Made by a program: the position numbers and the translations under genes. The notes below the pieces were generated by a model. It made no database searches, was not told where the DNA came from, and saw only the letters and a list, made by a program, of their open reading frames with translations. DNA of 64,000 bases from Drosophila persimilis. Taxonomy: Eukaryota; Arthropoda; Insecta; Diptera; Drosophilidae. Shown piece by piece: positions 44,280 through 54,596 of this stretch (its first letter is position 1; each line of letters starts with the position of its first letter). The DNA lies in contig NW_020825326.1 of assembly GCF_003286085.1 (NCBI RefSeq), forward strand, positions 1,984,001 to 2,048,000. The letters are read 5' to 3'.

Positions 44280-46300
44280 TGTTATACCTTTCAAGAATTA
44301 AAAATGTTTGATTTTGGGCAATTGGGAAATGTTATAGCAATATATGTATGTGTGTACATTTAAAATACATTTACATAATTCCTTCCACTTCCCAACCCAT
44401 TCCAACGAGCTTCTGCTTTAATACTCAAGGAGAACGGGGTGGGGGGGAGTGGGGGCTATGCAACAATTTTTATTTCCTCTCACTTTTGCATGTCATTCAA
44501 ACGTTTTGGTTGACATCCTGTCAGCGTTGACGTCGCCGTCGCAGTCGTTGTCGTTGTCGCCATGGTGGATTTTGGTGTTTGGCCTCTGGCTGACTTCTAA
44601 ATGCATCACACACACACACACACAAACAGAGGGACATGTGTGTGTGTGTGTGTGTCCGAGCATTCATTATTGTTGCTGCATGCGCCCTCTTTCTCCCGTT
44701 CTCTCTCTCTCTCTTTCTCTCTTGGTGCGCGTTCCTTGTGCTGCTGCATTGTTGCTGGCACTTATTAAAAATGTTCTGGTATTTTTTCCTGGTTTTGTTA
44801 CAGCCTCACCCAGTCCCAGTCCCAGTCCCAGTCGTAGTCGCAGTCCCACTCTCCCTGTCCCTATATTTCTCGCATCCTTTGGGTCTTTGTTTCCACTGCC
44901 CTGACCCACCTACCCACTACAAGGAGGAGGAAGAGATGGCGTACAGAGAATTGGTGGCCACATGGCACAACAAGACGGGGCGGCACGAAGAGAGAGAAGA
45001 GTATCTTCTTTTGTTTATTTATCTTTTCGCTCGGTTTCGAATAACAAATCCTTTTGGCTTTACACATATTATGCGGCGGCAACGGCCACCTCTCTCCCCA
45101 CCGCTCTCTGTGGCTGCCTACTGTCGCTGGCCTATCCCTCATTGTGCAACGTGCAGCGTGCAGCATGCAGCCGTTGCAGTTGACTCCACTTTTGTCAGGC
45201 GTATTGTTCGCGGACCCCACCCCACTGCTGCTCCCCACGATCCCCAATCTACAATCCCCATATCCCCATTGCCCATTCCCCAAGACCGAGTCCCAACCCA
45301 AGCCCAAACCCAAGCCCAAGCCGATCCGTATTCATTCTGGCTCTTCTTCTTTCCCCGGTGGCGGTTTCTGCGTGTTTCCACTGCCTTTCCTTTGCTGCCT
45401 CCAAGCTTTTCTTTTTTTCTTTTTTATTGTTGCCACACAGATTGTCATAGATACAGACACTAACGTGTTTCTTTTTCTTTCCTTCGTTTTTGTGTTTTTT
45501 TGTGTTTTTTGGATTGTGTATCCGATTCCTGCCTTAGATACATTTTATTGTTTTTGCTCTGGCGGCGCTTCTTCATCAATCTTGGTTGCTTTTTATGCTG
45601 CTGCGAAGGAGGTAAAGGAGGATGTGCATGGGGCAGGAGGCTGGAGGCTGGAGGCTGGTGACAGAGGCACATTTCTATTGTTATTGCCGCGTTTGCCTCG
45701 CCTCTACAACACATTTTGCATTCATTGTTGTACTTTGGTTTCCATCGTTGTTGTTGTTGTTGTTGTTGGTGTTGTTCTTGTAGTTACTGTAGTTATTGTT
45801 GTGTCTAACTGCATAAATGTCAGCATCAGGATTGTCAGCATTGTTTGTGCTGGTAGGCTTGTGGCTCAAAACTCATTACAACTCCATCATCGTCATCGTC
45901 ATCCTCATTATTATCCACAGCTCTACATCTGTACAAGCAATCCCCATCGATTGATGTGCATCCGCCTTCCACTTTGGACAGAGTGTTCAGTGCAAGTGGG
46001 TGTTGACACACTGTCCATGTCTAATAGCATCCATAGATATTTTGATTATGGATATTCCCTTATAGACACTTGCGAATTGCCAATGAGCCAGAGCTCGCCT
46101 CACGGTTTCTTCATTCCGGATGATCCAATTTCCCATCTTGACAGTGATCGCTGTACTGTATCACTTTACTAGCACTGAATTCACTGTAACAGTGCCAGCA
46201 CTGAAATATTCCTACAATCGGAAATACTTAGAGTGCTCTCAGACTGGGGGGCGGTTTCTTTAAAATGGAATGCAGATATCAGAATCATCTCCATCATTAT
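44280..46300. other. low-complexity non-coding stretch with long spurious frames
   Basis: It contains a G-rich patch (44435-44457), a CA/TG pair (44606-44654), CT (44700-44722), cagtcc units (44813-44845) and GTT (45745-45772) tracts. These keep stops rare and create frames of 151, 275 and 372 codons (44449-44904, 44636-45463, 45054-46172) rich in cysteine, phenylalanine, valine and proline. The longest has no domain, its hydrophobic stretches coincide with TTG/GTT repeats, and other registers are also open. I treat them as non-coding. Confidence 0.6.
44606..44654. repeat. (CA)n and (TG)n inverted microsatellite pair
   Basis: A CA tract (44606-44624) and a TG tract (44635-44654) are separated by about 10 bases and can fold into a stem of up to 18 pairs. 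Confidence 0.85.
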
Positions 46301-46573
46301 GTAATTTAAATATTAACGAATAGGGGACAGTGAGCTCACCTTGGACACGACACCTTAAGCCCGAATGTGATGTGTAAGTCCAGCAGTACGTTATAAGCCG
46401 TTTTCCATAAGATTCTTATACGGTCACACTGGCGACGAGTGTGCCCCCTAAGCTGCTTTGCTCGTAGCTCTTCTAGTTCAACCAATCCTCCAACTAGGCG
46501 ATGGCTGAGGGTGAAGGTGCAGACCAACGGCTTAAGCCTGTCAAACTGTTGCACCTTAAATTGTGGTCGCCAA

Positions 46574-46604
46574 CGCCACCGTCACCGTCACCGTCACCGT
46601 CATC
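46574..46604. repeat. (CCGTCA)n microsatellite
   Basis: About five hexamers. Confidence 0.8.
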
Positions 46605-46892
46605 GCCCCCTGCCAGTGCTGCCCACTGCTGACTGGCACTGGCTCACAGGTCGGTTCCTGTTCCTTTTCCTTTTCGTGCTTGGGCCCAGAGCTGTGCCGA
46701 CCTCTTATCGCGTCGCCAGTCTGCGCTTCACGCTCCAGAAGCGAAACCGGATGTGACATCCTTTTAAAGTCGGAAGTACTTATGCTTAAGCGTGCGTCGA
46801 CGTAGTCGTAGCCCAAAACCATGCCCGCTCGCTGTCAGTCTGAAATACCTACCACTCTCCATCGCCATTCTCAAACTCAACTCCAACATCAA

Positions 46893-46942
46893 CCCCATCG
46901 CCAACGCCATCGCCATCGCCATCGCCATTGCCATCGCCATCG
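46893..46942. repeat. (CATCGC)n microsatellite
   Basis: Seven or eight hexamers with single-base variants (caacgc, cattgc). Confidence 0.85.
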
Positions 46943-49900
46943 CAAAAGCCATCGTCTCGTCGTCTGTCTTGCGTCATTTTTGTGCTACTTAAAAGTTGTT
47001 GCCGACATTAAAAACGCCCACCAGCTGGCCTCTGCCCTCCACTGCCTCCCTATACTTGGACATGGGCCAGGACAATATGATGCTTCCTCGTGGAGAATAC
47101 ATAATATCTCCCAGAAGAGGCACACGAAATACGGCACAGCGGCGGGGACAGCATGGAATGCGCTGATTGCTGTTACGCCTCTGGTTTCCTCATTCATTTG
47201 CTTGTGATAGAGGATGATCGCTGACCAGAGAAAGTAGCACTAGTAGAAAACACACTTAACGGACTAGAAAAGCGTTTTTATAAAGCTTGAAATGCATTCA
47301 AAGTCAAGGATTACGCATTTGTCGAGCTGATCCAATTACATCAAATACACGCAGCTAATTGAAATATAATTTCCAATGTATATACGTATGTATAATAATC
47401 GTGCCTGTTTCCTCTTTTTCGTCTGTATTATTTGTATAAGTTTCAGATACTCCAAACCTAAAAGTAGTCTCGTTTCGTGAAGCAAAACTTACCGGATTAG
47501 CACAGATCAGATTGTTTTAACTGGGCCTCCAATGATAGATTTAATATTTTGTCACTGAGGCTGGGGCTGCTGGTCATAGGGCCGCTGCGTCCATTGTGAT
47601 CAACTGTCAAAAATTGCCGTTCAACATTTTTTTGTAGGAGGACTGTGAACAATCTTTTTTCTACTGAATTGCTCCATTTAGACAAGAACTATAGAGAGAC
47701 AAGCAGGAATAATCCAACATCAGGGATTCAGCTGGATAAAAAGTCGACAAGCAGAGCTGTCCATACGGCCGTTTGAGGGCGACTCTCTCCAAACTGAGTG
47801 GAGTGCCCGGCTCGGTTGGTCAAAGCCCCCCATACAAACGGCGTCGCGACCGTCTGCAGTATTTGGGTTCCAGTGTAAATATTTATTTGAAACAGACACG
47901 CGACTAGTGCATATTTTATAAGCGTTAATGTTAATGTGGTCCGCTGGCGGCTCGGGCATCGTCTGGAAGAGCTCTCGTTACAAATTGTAATAAACCTGCA
48001 CATCCGCTGCCATTAAGTGACTTCTAATCAACTTTATGGCATCATTTTTTTCGGCTTACTTTTCTTCCAAAGGTGAGAGACGCCTCTGTTCAGGTGTTAA
48101 TGATTCAATAACATTTGCCTCTGATAGCTGATAGCTGGCGGTGCTTGTGCTCGTGCCTGTGTTGGCGATGATGGAGGTGGTGGTGGTGGGGGTGGTTTCA
48201 AGACAACCGACATTAAAGTGGTGGCCAGGGCTACTTTCCCTTTCTGGGGAAGCCCACCCCTGCTCCCTGCTCCCTGCTATCAGCTCCCCAGCTGATCAAT
48301 TGTGGCGTGACTCTCAATTTATAAAACATTTTCGCTTTTAATGGGAGCCGCCAGGACCTGGGGTATCCTGGGGTGTCCTGGGGTGTCCTGGAGTGTCCTG
48401 TCCCTAATGCATTCACCCTGATTTTGTGTGCTCCCTTTAAACCTAATCAATTTGGCTGTCTGGTCACACGGCCCGGCCCGACCCGGCTAGCGGAAGCTGA
48501 AGTCCTCCGAAAGTCGGGGCCAAGTCGGAGTCCGACTCGACTGGAGCATTAAAAGCAGTCATTAACTTTTAAATGAAGCAACGGAAACAAGATAAGCACG
48601 TGAAGCGACAGGCGACCCTGCTGCCCCATACCATGCCACATGGCGGGGCAGATGGTATCGCTGCCACGCCCACCACGTCGCCGCTCACAAATGACCCATA
48701 ATTATTCAATAAGAAATAATAAAGTATGGGCGGGAGCAGACACTACGGCAGCAGAAGCAGAAGCAGGGGCTGAAGCACGGGAGCAAGGGAACAAGGGGCT
48801 TGGCATACATTGATGGACAGGCTCAAGCTGTGGATGGAGGGGGGTGGGGGGGTTGGTCAGCGTCGTATTCGTGTCTGTCCACCCATTTTGGCCCCCCCAC
48901 GTTGACGTTGACGTTGACCCAGGCCAAATGATTGTTGCGTGACTGGCTACTTTTTTTTCAATGAAAATTCCTTAATTTGCCAGGCCATAAGGCCCTGGAT
49001 TCCGCCTCACCGACAACACCCTATGGCAATGTTGTCGCTGTTAAGTAGTTACATTTTGTAGCGATTTGCCCCGACAACACCAATAAAGCATAGAGGAAAG
49101 CCCAGAGAGTGCGCTGACAGAGAGGAGGAGGGAGAGGGACCAGAGTTTGTTGATTTTTAAACATCAAAGAATGGCATGGGAAAATCGTCGTATGTCTGTC
49201 TGTTTGTCCTTTATGTGGGAAAAGAATGTCGGGACTGCGTTCGCGGAGCGGTCATCAAGGGCAGTGGCGGAGGCGGAGGCGGAGGCAGTGGCGGGCGGGG
49301 TAAACCTAGTCCCTCAATCACAGATGATTGTTGGTGGTAAAGGTGTTGTTCCCAGAAATATAAGCGCAGTCTAAGAAGGCTGTTGGAAGTACTACCTCTG
49401 CAGGCAGGGGGACTGGGCTGGCACAGAGCCGCTCATTCGGCTACATTATCGTTTGGCTTTGTGTATAAATAAAGTTCGATTTCTCTTTTGAAGAAGGTAG
49501 GTAGCCAATTTCAAATCGGCTGAAACCTTTAAATGTAAATAAAAATTCTAGTAAATCCTACTAAAAGCTGCATGCGGCATGCGGCAAGTCCTGGACTTTT
49601 TATAATGTTTGGATTGAGAAATACTTCAGGTTTCGTTCTTAGAGGTTGTTGTATGCTATGAGAAGTATCTGAATATGGATACAGACTCAGATTTAATTTG
49701 AATGGCAGTCTGTTGTCAGTGATTCACATCTCATGCACTCTTTTTTCTCCCAGCGCCATTTTCAGTTTTCTATCTTTGCTTTTTATATTAATAACCGAGG
49801 CCTCATCGAATATCTGACTCTGCCTTCATAGCTTCATTCGACTGTTTCTGTCTGTTTCCCTGCCCAGCAACTTCCCAGTAACAGAGCTCCCACAGAGCTA

Positions 49901-50252
49901 TCTGTCATCTATATATGTACATCCTATATAGAACATACGCATTACGTATGCATCTACTGTGTTCTGGACAAAAACCTAATTTGACTTACTTTTGTTCATA
50001 ATCATGTGTTGATCTGTCACCTGCTTCAAATTTCAGCTTTCGCTCATTGTTTCGTTGTTCATTTGAAAGTGCTCTCGGCTGTGGTTATTGTTGTTGTTGT
50101 AGTTTTAGTTGTAGTTGTCGGTCCCCAGTGAATAGATGGATGGAAGGATGGATGGGCGGATGGGCGAATGGATTGCATTGTTATGCAAAAGTTTCGACCA
50201 CCCAACAAAAGCAAATCACATTGATGATGGGCTTGGGTTTCGTTTACGGTTT

Positions 50253-50279
50253 GGGTTTGGGTTTGGGTTTGGGTTTGGG
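50253..50279. repeat. (GGGTTT)n array, potential G-quadruplex
   Basis: Five G3 runs spaced by TTT. A second G4 cluster (ggggcttggggattggggattgggg) is at 50317-50342. Confidence 0.85.
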
Positions 50280-50438
50280 CCTCTGTGTCTGTGGGTCTGG
50301 CCTAGGGATGGGAGATTGGGGCTTGGGGATTGGGGATTGGGGCTTGGAAGAGTATTTAGTGTCACATCATTAAAATCGACAAACAACTTTTGTCAAACAA
50401 CAATTCAGCAGAAACTACATCAAGACCCACCCAGTGTA

Positions 50439-50465
50439 CCCCAATCCCAATCCCAATCCCAGTCC
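50439..50465. repeat. (CCCAAT)n array
   Basis: Four C-runs spaced by aat or ag. The opposite strand has a G-quadruplex-type pattern. Confidence 0.8.
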
Positions 50466-52594
50466 CTATTCCTATTCATTTCCCTTCCCATATAAACTAC
50501 AAGTGGAAATCTGCAAAATTAATGAGTCATCGTAAAAGTTAACAACTTGCACAAAATTGTTTATCTAAAGTGCTAAGCTCTTCTGCCTCTGCCTCTGCCT
50601 CTGCCTCTCCCATTGCTGCGTCCTGCCTCCCTCGCCTTCCCGACTATATCTAATATAAATTGATGTTCTCGATTGGATTGGGTGCCTCAAGCAGGTTCTG
50701 GGAGAATGTTCTGGGATGTGGGAGGGGTAAAGAACACGCAGACGTAATCACTTTTTAAGTGTTGGACAATTTATGATACATGAAAATGTTCTTCCTGCTT
50801 AGCTCTCCACAATCAACCGCACACCTGCACCCCATCTCACCCGCTGAATCCAAGCTTTCCCCCCCCTCTCAATACAGAGCTGAGAGAGGGTTGACAGTAA
50901 GACTCAAAGATTACTTTGGTCTCGGGCTTGTCCTCAAAGGGTTTTCTTCTCCAGCCACCCTCCACACTCCACACTCCCCTGCGCCGCCATTCAGAGGCTT
51001 CTCTGTAACTGTTGTTTCCCCCACAAAGCTATCGCCCTCCACCCCGCGGCCGCACCTGTGTGCGCAATAAACACCTCAAAGTTGATGACATTTCATTAAG
51101 ATCAAGGTGTGGTGGGCCTGGGCCTGGGCCTGGGCCCAGAACGGAGAACGGAGGCTGGCAGGCGTGCCAAATGAATTTACTTATGGAGCATGAAAGTGGG
51201 TTTCTTTGGTTACTTTCGGTTAACTCGCCTCGCCCCCACTGCTACACCCCCAGTTCCCATGCTTTACCCCTAGCATGCCCCAACAGCATTGATGAAAATT
51301 TTCGTGTTCATTTGGTGAAAAGGTTTTGCAGAACGATGAACGTTGACAGCGACGCCACGGCTTCGTCGACGCATTGAATTTCATTAAAACAAGCGCAAAA
51401 GTGCTTTTACGTATCCCCACATATGAGAAGCGGGAGGGGGCGTGGGGACGTGGTGGCTTGGTGGCTTGGTGGCTTGGAGGAGACTTATGATAGGCAGAAG
51501 ACGCCGGCAAGGACTCTCGCTCTCACCCACATCCACTAGGACACACACTGACGGTAAGAGAGACTAAGTGTTGCCGCCTTTCTGCCTTTATTGGTCTCCT
51601 TGATTTGCCTAAGTGATGTGACGAGATGTGTGAGTGTGTGTGTGTGCATTTTCCTCTTAATACTAGGGAGAAGGGGACGGATACATAAAGAACCCTGTAG
51701 GTGAGTTTTCAAAAGAGCGAGGCGACTTTGATTGCGAAAACCGCAGATCACTTACAATTCGAAAGCTGGCATATTCGATGGGAGTCCGTCTTACTGCATT
51801 TTTAGTTTTTCTTGGTGATGGAGAGAGGGAGATCTCCAGAGGACGATCATCAAACTAGTTCGCTCAGTCGAACTAAATCCCGAGCCCGTACTATATTCAA
51901 TTAAAATTGCCCCTTTTTTCTAACTTCTCTCTAGGATATTTTAAGTTTCAAATATTCAAAATGACACCCAATCTTTCGATAATGCCAATATCGAATCTTT
52001 ATATTCAGTAATTTCGTTTTTTCCAGAAAACAATCCGGTAAACTGGCTGTCCATATTTGGGGTATTGGACCCTCAGTCAAAATTCAATACGAAACTCAGT
52101 TTGAATCATTTCTTTTCTGATATTTTCTCGTCAGACGATTCTCGCTCTCGCGGAAAGTTTTCAAATGAACTCCATACATCTCGAAAATTCCTGTATGCAA
52201 TGCATATTCCGTGCTTACCTCTTTAACTAAGGAACTATCCAAACATTATAAGTCTTTCTGCTTTTTTTTAAAAACGCAACTCAAGGTCGATTTGGTCTTC
52301 CTTGCTCTAAAATAATAACGGCCTTATACCTGTCATCTGTACATATGTAGATGTATACATATTTATATAAATCCGAAGATAAGTGCAACTTCAATGACCG
52401 ATCGAATCAGTTAGCGTGAATCAACCTGTTGACCATTCTTATTCTTTTCGTTCGGCATAAGAAACCTGCTTCTAAGAGAAAGGTATCTAAATCGGATTGA
52501 ATTGGTGCTTGATTGGTTTTTTTGCAGGTCAGGTCGATGTTGAAGATAAAACTAAAAAAAAAAACATTTTTAAACTACTTTTGTTTACTGAATA

Positions 52595-52867
52595 ATGCTT
52601 GGAATGAATAAGCCGAATAAATTAAACCAACAGACAGAATCTAAAGTTAAGTCTAAAGGCTTAAAGATGTACCGAAGAAAAGGGTCAGTTTTAAGCGCTT
52701 ACATATATGTATCTTCTAAACACTGCTTTAAAAACCTTAAGACTTACTCAACCAATGAGGTAACAAATACTCATCCAAAGTCGAGTCAAAGAACAGCCCG
52801 AACGGAACTAAAGCGTAGAAGAGCCGAATGTGAATTCAAAAAGCACCACATCCAGTCAAAATCATAA
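52595..52867 (+). CDS. small basic frame, unknown (weak)
   Basis: A 90-residue ATG frame rich in lysine, serine, threonine and arginine, with NKPNKLNQQTESKVKSKGLK near the start and RTARTELKRRRAECEFKK near the end. A poly(A) signal AATAAA overlaps the stop at 52866. There is no recognised domain. The sequence is AT-rich and could be open by chance. Confidence 0.2.
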   Translation: MLGMNKPNKLNQQTESKVKSKGLKMYRRKGSVLSAYIYVSSKHCFKNLKTYSTNEVTNTHPKSSQRTARTELKRRRAECEFKKHHIQSKS

Positions 52868-53034
52868 TAAATACTGGTATGGAGATGAGCCAAAAAGCTG
52901 ACCTGAATCAAAACTTAATTACAGCCGAGCCCCAGCGCAGAGCAAACATGAAGCTCAAGAATCTGCAATGAAAAGAGCCTGATACTCGTAAAATGAAGCA
53001 AAGCTAACCGAAAAAAAAAAACAAATACGAAAAG

Positions 53035-53350
53035 AGAGGGAACGTTGCGATAGTACCTTGTCGCGGCTCTACTTTATAGCCGGTACTCAGTCAGTATTTG
53101 TTCACATATGTGAGCTTATTATTTATGTGATCTATGCAATGGATTTTAAAGTCGTTTAATATCGCTGTTCTAAAAAAAGGGATAAACTGGTTTTTGGCAA
53201 AAAAATCGTATCTTAAAAATTCTGGATGCCACCGATATTGTTTTTTGTAGGAGCGCAGAGGGGCGTGGCAAAATTTTGAAATAAACTTGATTCAGTGTGA
53301 TATCACAGTCTGAACACAGAATTTCGTTGCTCTCTGTCAGAAATCTGAGA
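53035..53350 (-). mobile_element. DINE-1-like element pieces, minus strand
   Basis: The 3' end lies at 53035-53100 (aacgttg tail, a degraded hairpin with the GAGCCGC arm only, atagccggtactcagtcagtat). A central piece at 53240-53345 (ggcgtggcaaaattttgaaa, taaacttgattcagtgtga, tatcacagtctg) matches the copy at 57965. Most of the 5' part is missing. Confidence 0.65.
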
Positions 53351-53479
53351 TAACCCCCGTTGAAAATGCTGTACTTTTTTACTGCGCGGCCTGAACTGGG
53401 ATGTATGTCGAAGATTTGCATCCTACCCCAATAGATTGCTTTTAATACACGTTCCATCCTTAGTTAATCGTAGAAAAAT

Positions 53480-53740
53480 GCTTGATGTGATGGTTATGCG
53501 CAACTTGATCAAAGGAGACGTAGATAGCCCTGATTTGTCGAGCCGCATAAACTTTACGATTCCTATTATATTCACTGGAAACTGCATAAATACCGTTGTC
53601 CCTTCCGTTTTGTAGATCGAATTATTTCTTTCATGACCCGTTTTCGGACTTATTCCCTCTACAATGATATATTTACTACTAGTTCCTTTCCTCTTGTCAA
53701 ATTACTAATACTAGCATATAGCATATCTTTCTCATAATTA
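53480..53740 (+). repeat. unnamed dispersed repeat, copy B
   Basis: The longer of two inverted copies. It shares with 43360-43600 (reverse complement) the blocks gcgcaacttgatca, gagacgtagatagccctgat, cgagccgcataaact, tgtagatcgaattat, cgttttcgga/gtttagggtc and tattccctctacaat, with good identity apart from a 50-base gap. Confidence 0.75.
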
Positions 53741-54193
53741 GTATTCGTTTTAGTATTTTCAATGCATGCTCAGATCTGTTACACAGGACACCAGACACCA
53801 GATTCTACTTTTGAGTGAAGTGTGGATGTGGAGTGCACACTTCGAAGATGGCCAGGGACAGCGCAACAGCTACGAGACAGGTAAGCAATCTGCTCGAGAG
53901 TAAGATGCTGGCAACATGTTGCCAAAGGACTGAAGCCCACTCCCACTGAGCCGCTAGCTCGGGCAGCCCGAATGCCGAGGAGGACTTGGCCGAACTGCCA
54001 GCGAGTGCTGTGAGCCTCGTCTGGCTTCGGCTTCGTCTGACTTCGCTTGCTCCGCTTCGCTCCGAATGGCAGCGACTTCGTCGCGCGTGGGGACAGGACA
54101 GGAAATAACGGGACAGGACGAGCAGAGTAGCCGAATTACGAGCGCGTTGTGTAAGGTCGGTCCAATGCGAGCAGAGCTTGGCGCGACAGGTTC
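53741..54193. other. region upstream of the apparent promoter
   Basis: From 53850 on the base composition becomes GC-rich and the sequence is less repetitive than its surroundings, as is common in Drosophila promoter-proximal DNA. Small gaggac/gacagg repeats occur near 54090-54120. Nothing else is recognised. Confidence 0.4.
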
Positions 54194-54229
54194 AGTGCTC
54201 GGGCAACTTCCTAGCGCGTCGGTTTGGTT
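54194..54229 (+). promoter_or_regulatory. core promoter: Inr plus MTE (plus strand)
   Basis: An initiator TTCAGTG places +1 at 54194 (5 of 6 positions of TCAKTY). At the exact +18 to +29 spacing, CTAGCGCGTCGG (54211-54222) matches the motif ten element consensus CSARCSSAACGS at 9 of 12 positions. GGTTTG at +28 to +33 partly matches a DPE. There is no TATA box near 54163. A second initiator-like TTCAGTC lies at 54227-54233. RNA polymerase II core elements of this kind require strict spacing, which is met here. Confidence 0.5.
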
Positions 54230-54596
54230 CAGTCCTCAGAACTCAGAACTCAGCTCCCAATCTCAACTCTGAATCGGGTTCCCCGCTTACCGTTACAAAA
54301 TCATTTTGAAAACAGTTTTCCAACGGCCGCAGAAAAACGCAAGTCGCAAAAAGCGAATCGAATCAAGTCCAATCAAATCAAAACAAAACAACCAAATCAA
54401 GAAAAGATTAATTTAAAAAAGTGAAAACCACTTCAATAAAACTAAATAAAGAGAATTCCATATCTCAAAGTTGCGAGTATTTTATGTATATATTGCCGAT
54501 TTGGTTTGAAAAGTGTTTTTGAAAAACCTTGTTTGTTTTTGCATATTTTTTTCGAGTGCTGGCAGGTGTTTGGAATCGGCTTGTGAACCGGCACAG
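54194..54596 (+). other. apparent non-coding first exon
   Basis: Downstream of the Inr the sequence becomes rich in A, C and aatcaa/caaaac runs, as in many Drosophila 5' untranslated regions. It ends at a donor-like CACAG|GTAATC at 54597; a second donor-like site, CCCC|GTGAGTG, is at 54650. The first ATG after +1 is far downstream and no long frame exists, so any coding part is presumably spliced on from beyond the window. Confidence 0.4.

Larger units (their letters stand above)
46301..53029. other. non-coding stretch, simple repeats
   Basis: It contains accgtc (46574-46604) and catcgc (46893-46942) arrays, cctggggt(g/a)t units (48356-48400), ggagg/ggcgga (49266-49290), the GGGTTT and C-rich arrays near 50250-50465, ctctgc units (50583-50610), gggcct (51118-51136) and tggcttgg (51450-51477). 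A 90-residue basic frame with an overlapping AATAAA lies at 52595-52867 and is listed separately. No recognised host exon. Confidence 0.5.

Noticed and set aside
44636-45463. 275-codon plus-strand frame
   Set aside because: Starts in a TG microsatellite and overlaps other open registers; spurious.
45054-46172. 372-codon plus-strand frame
   Set aside because: Low-complexity composition, repeat-driven openness in several registers, and no domain.
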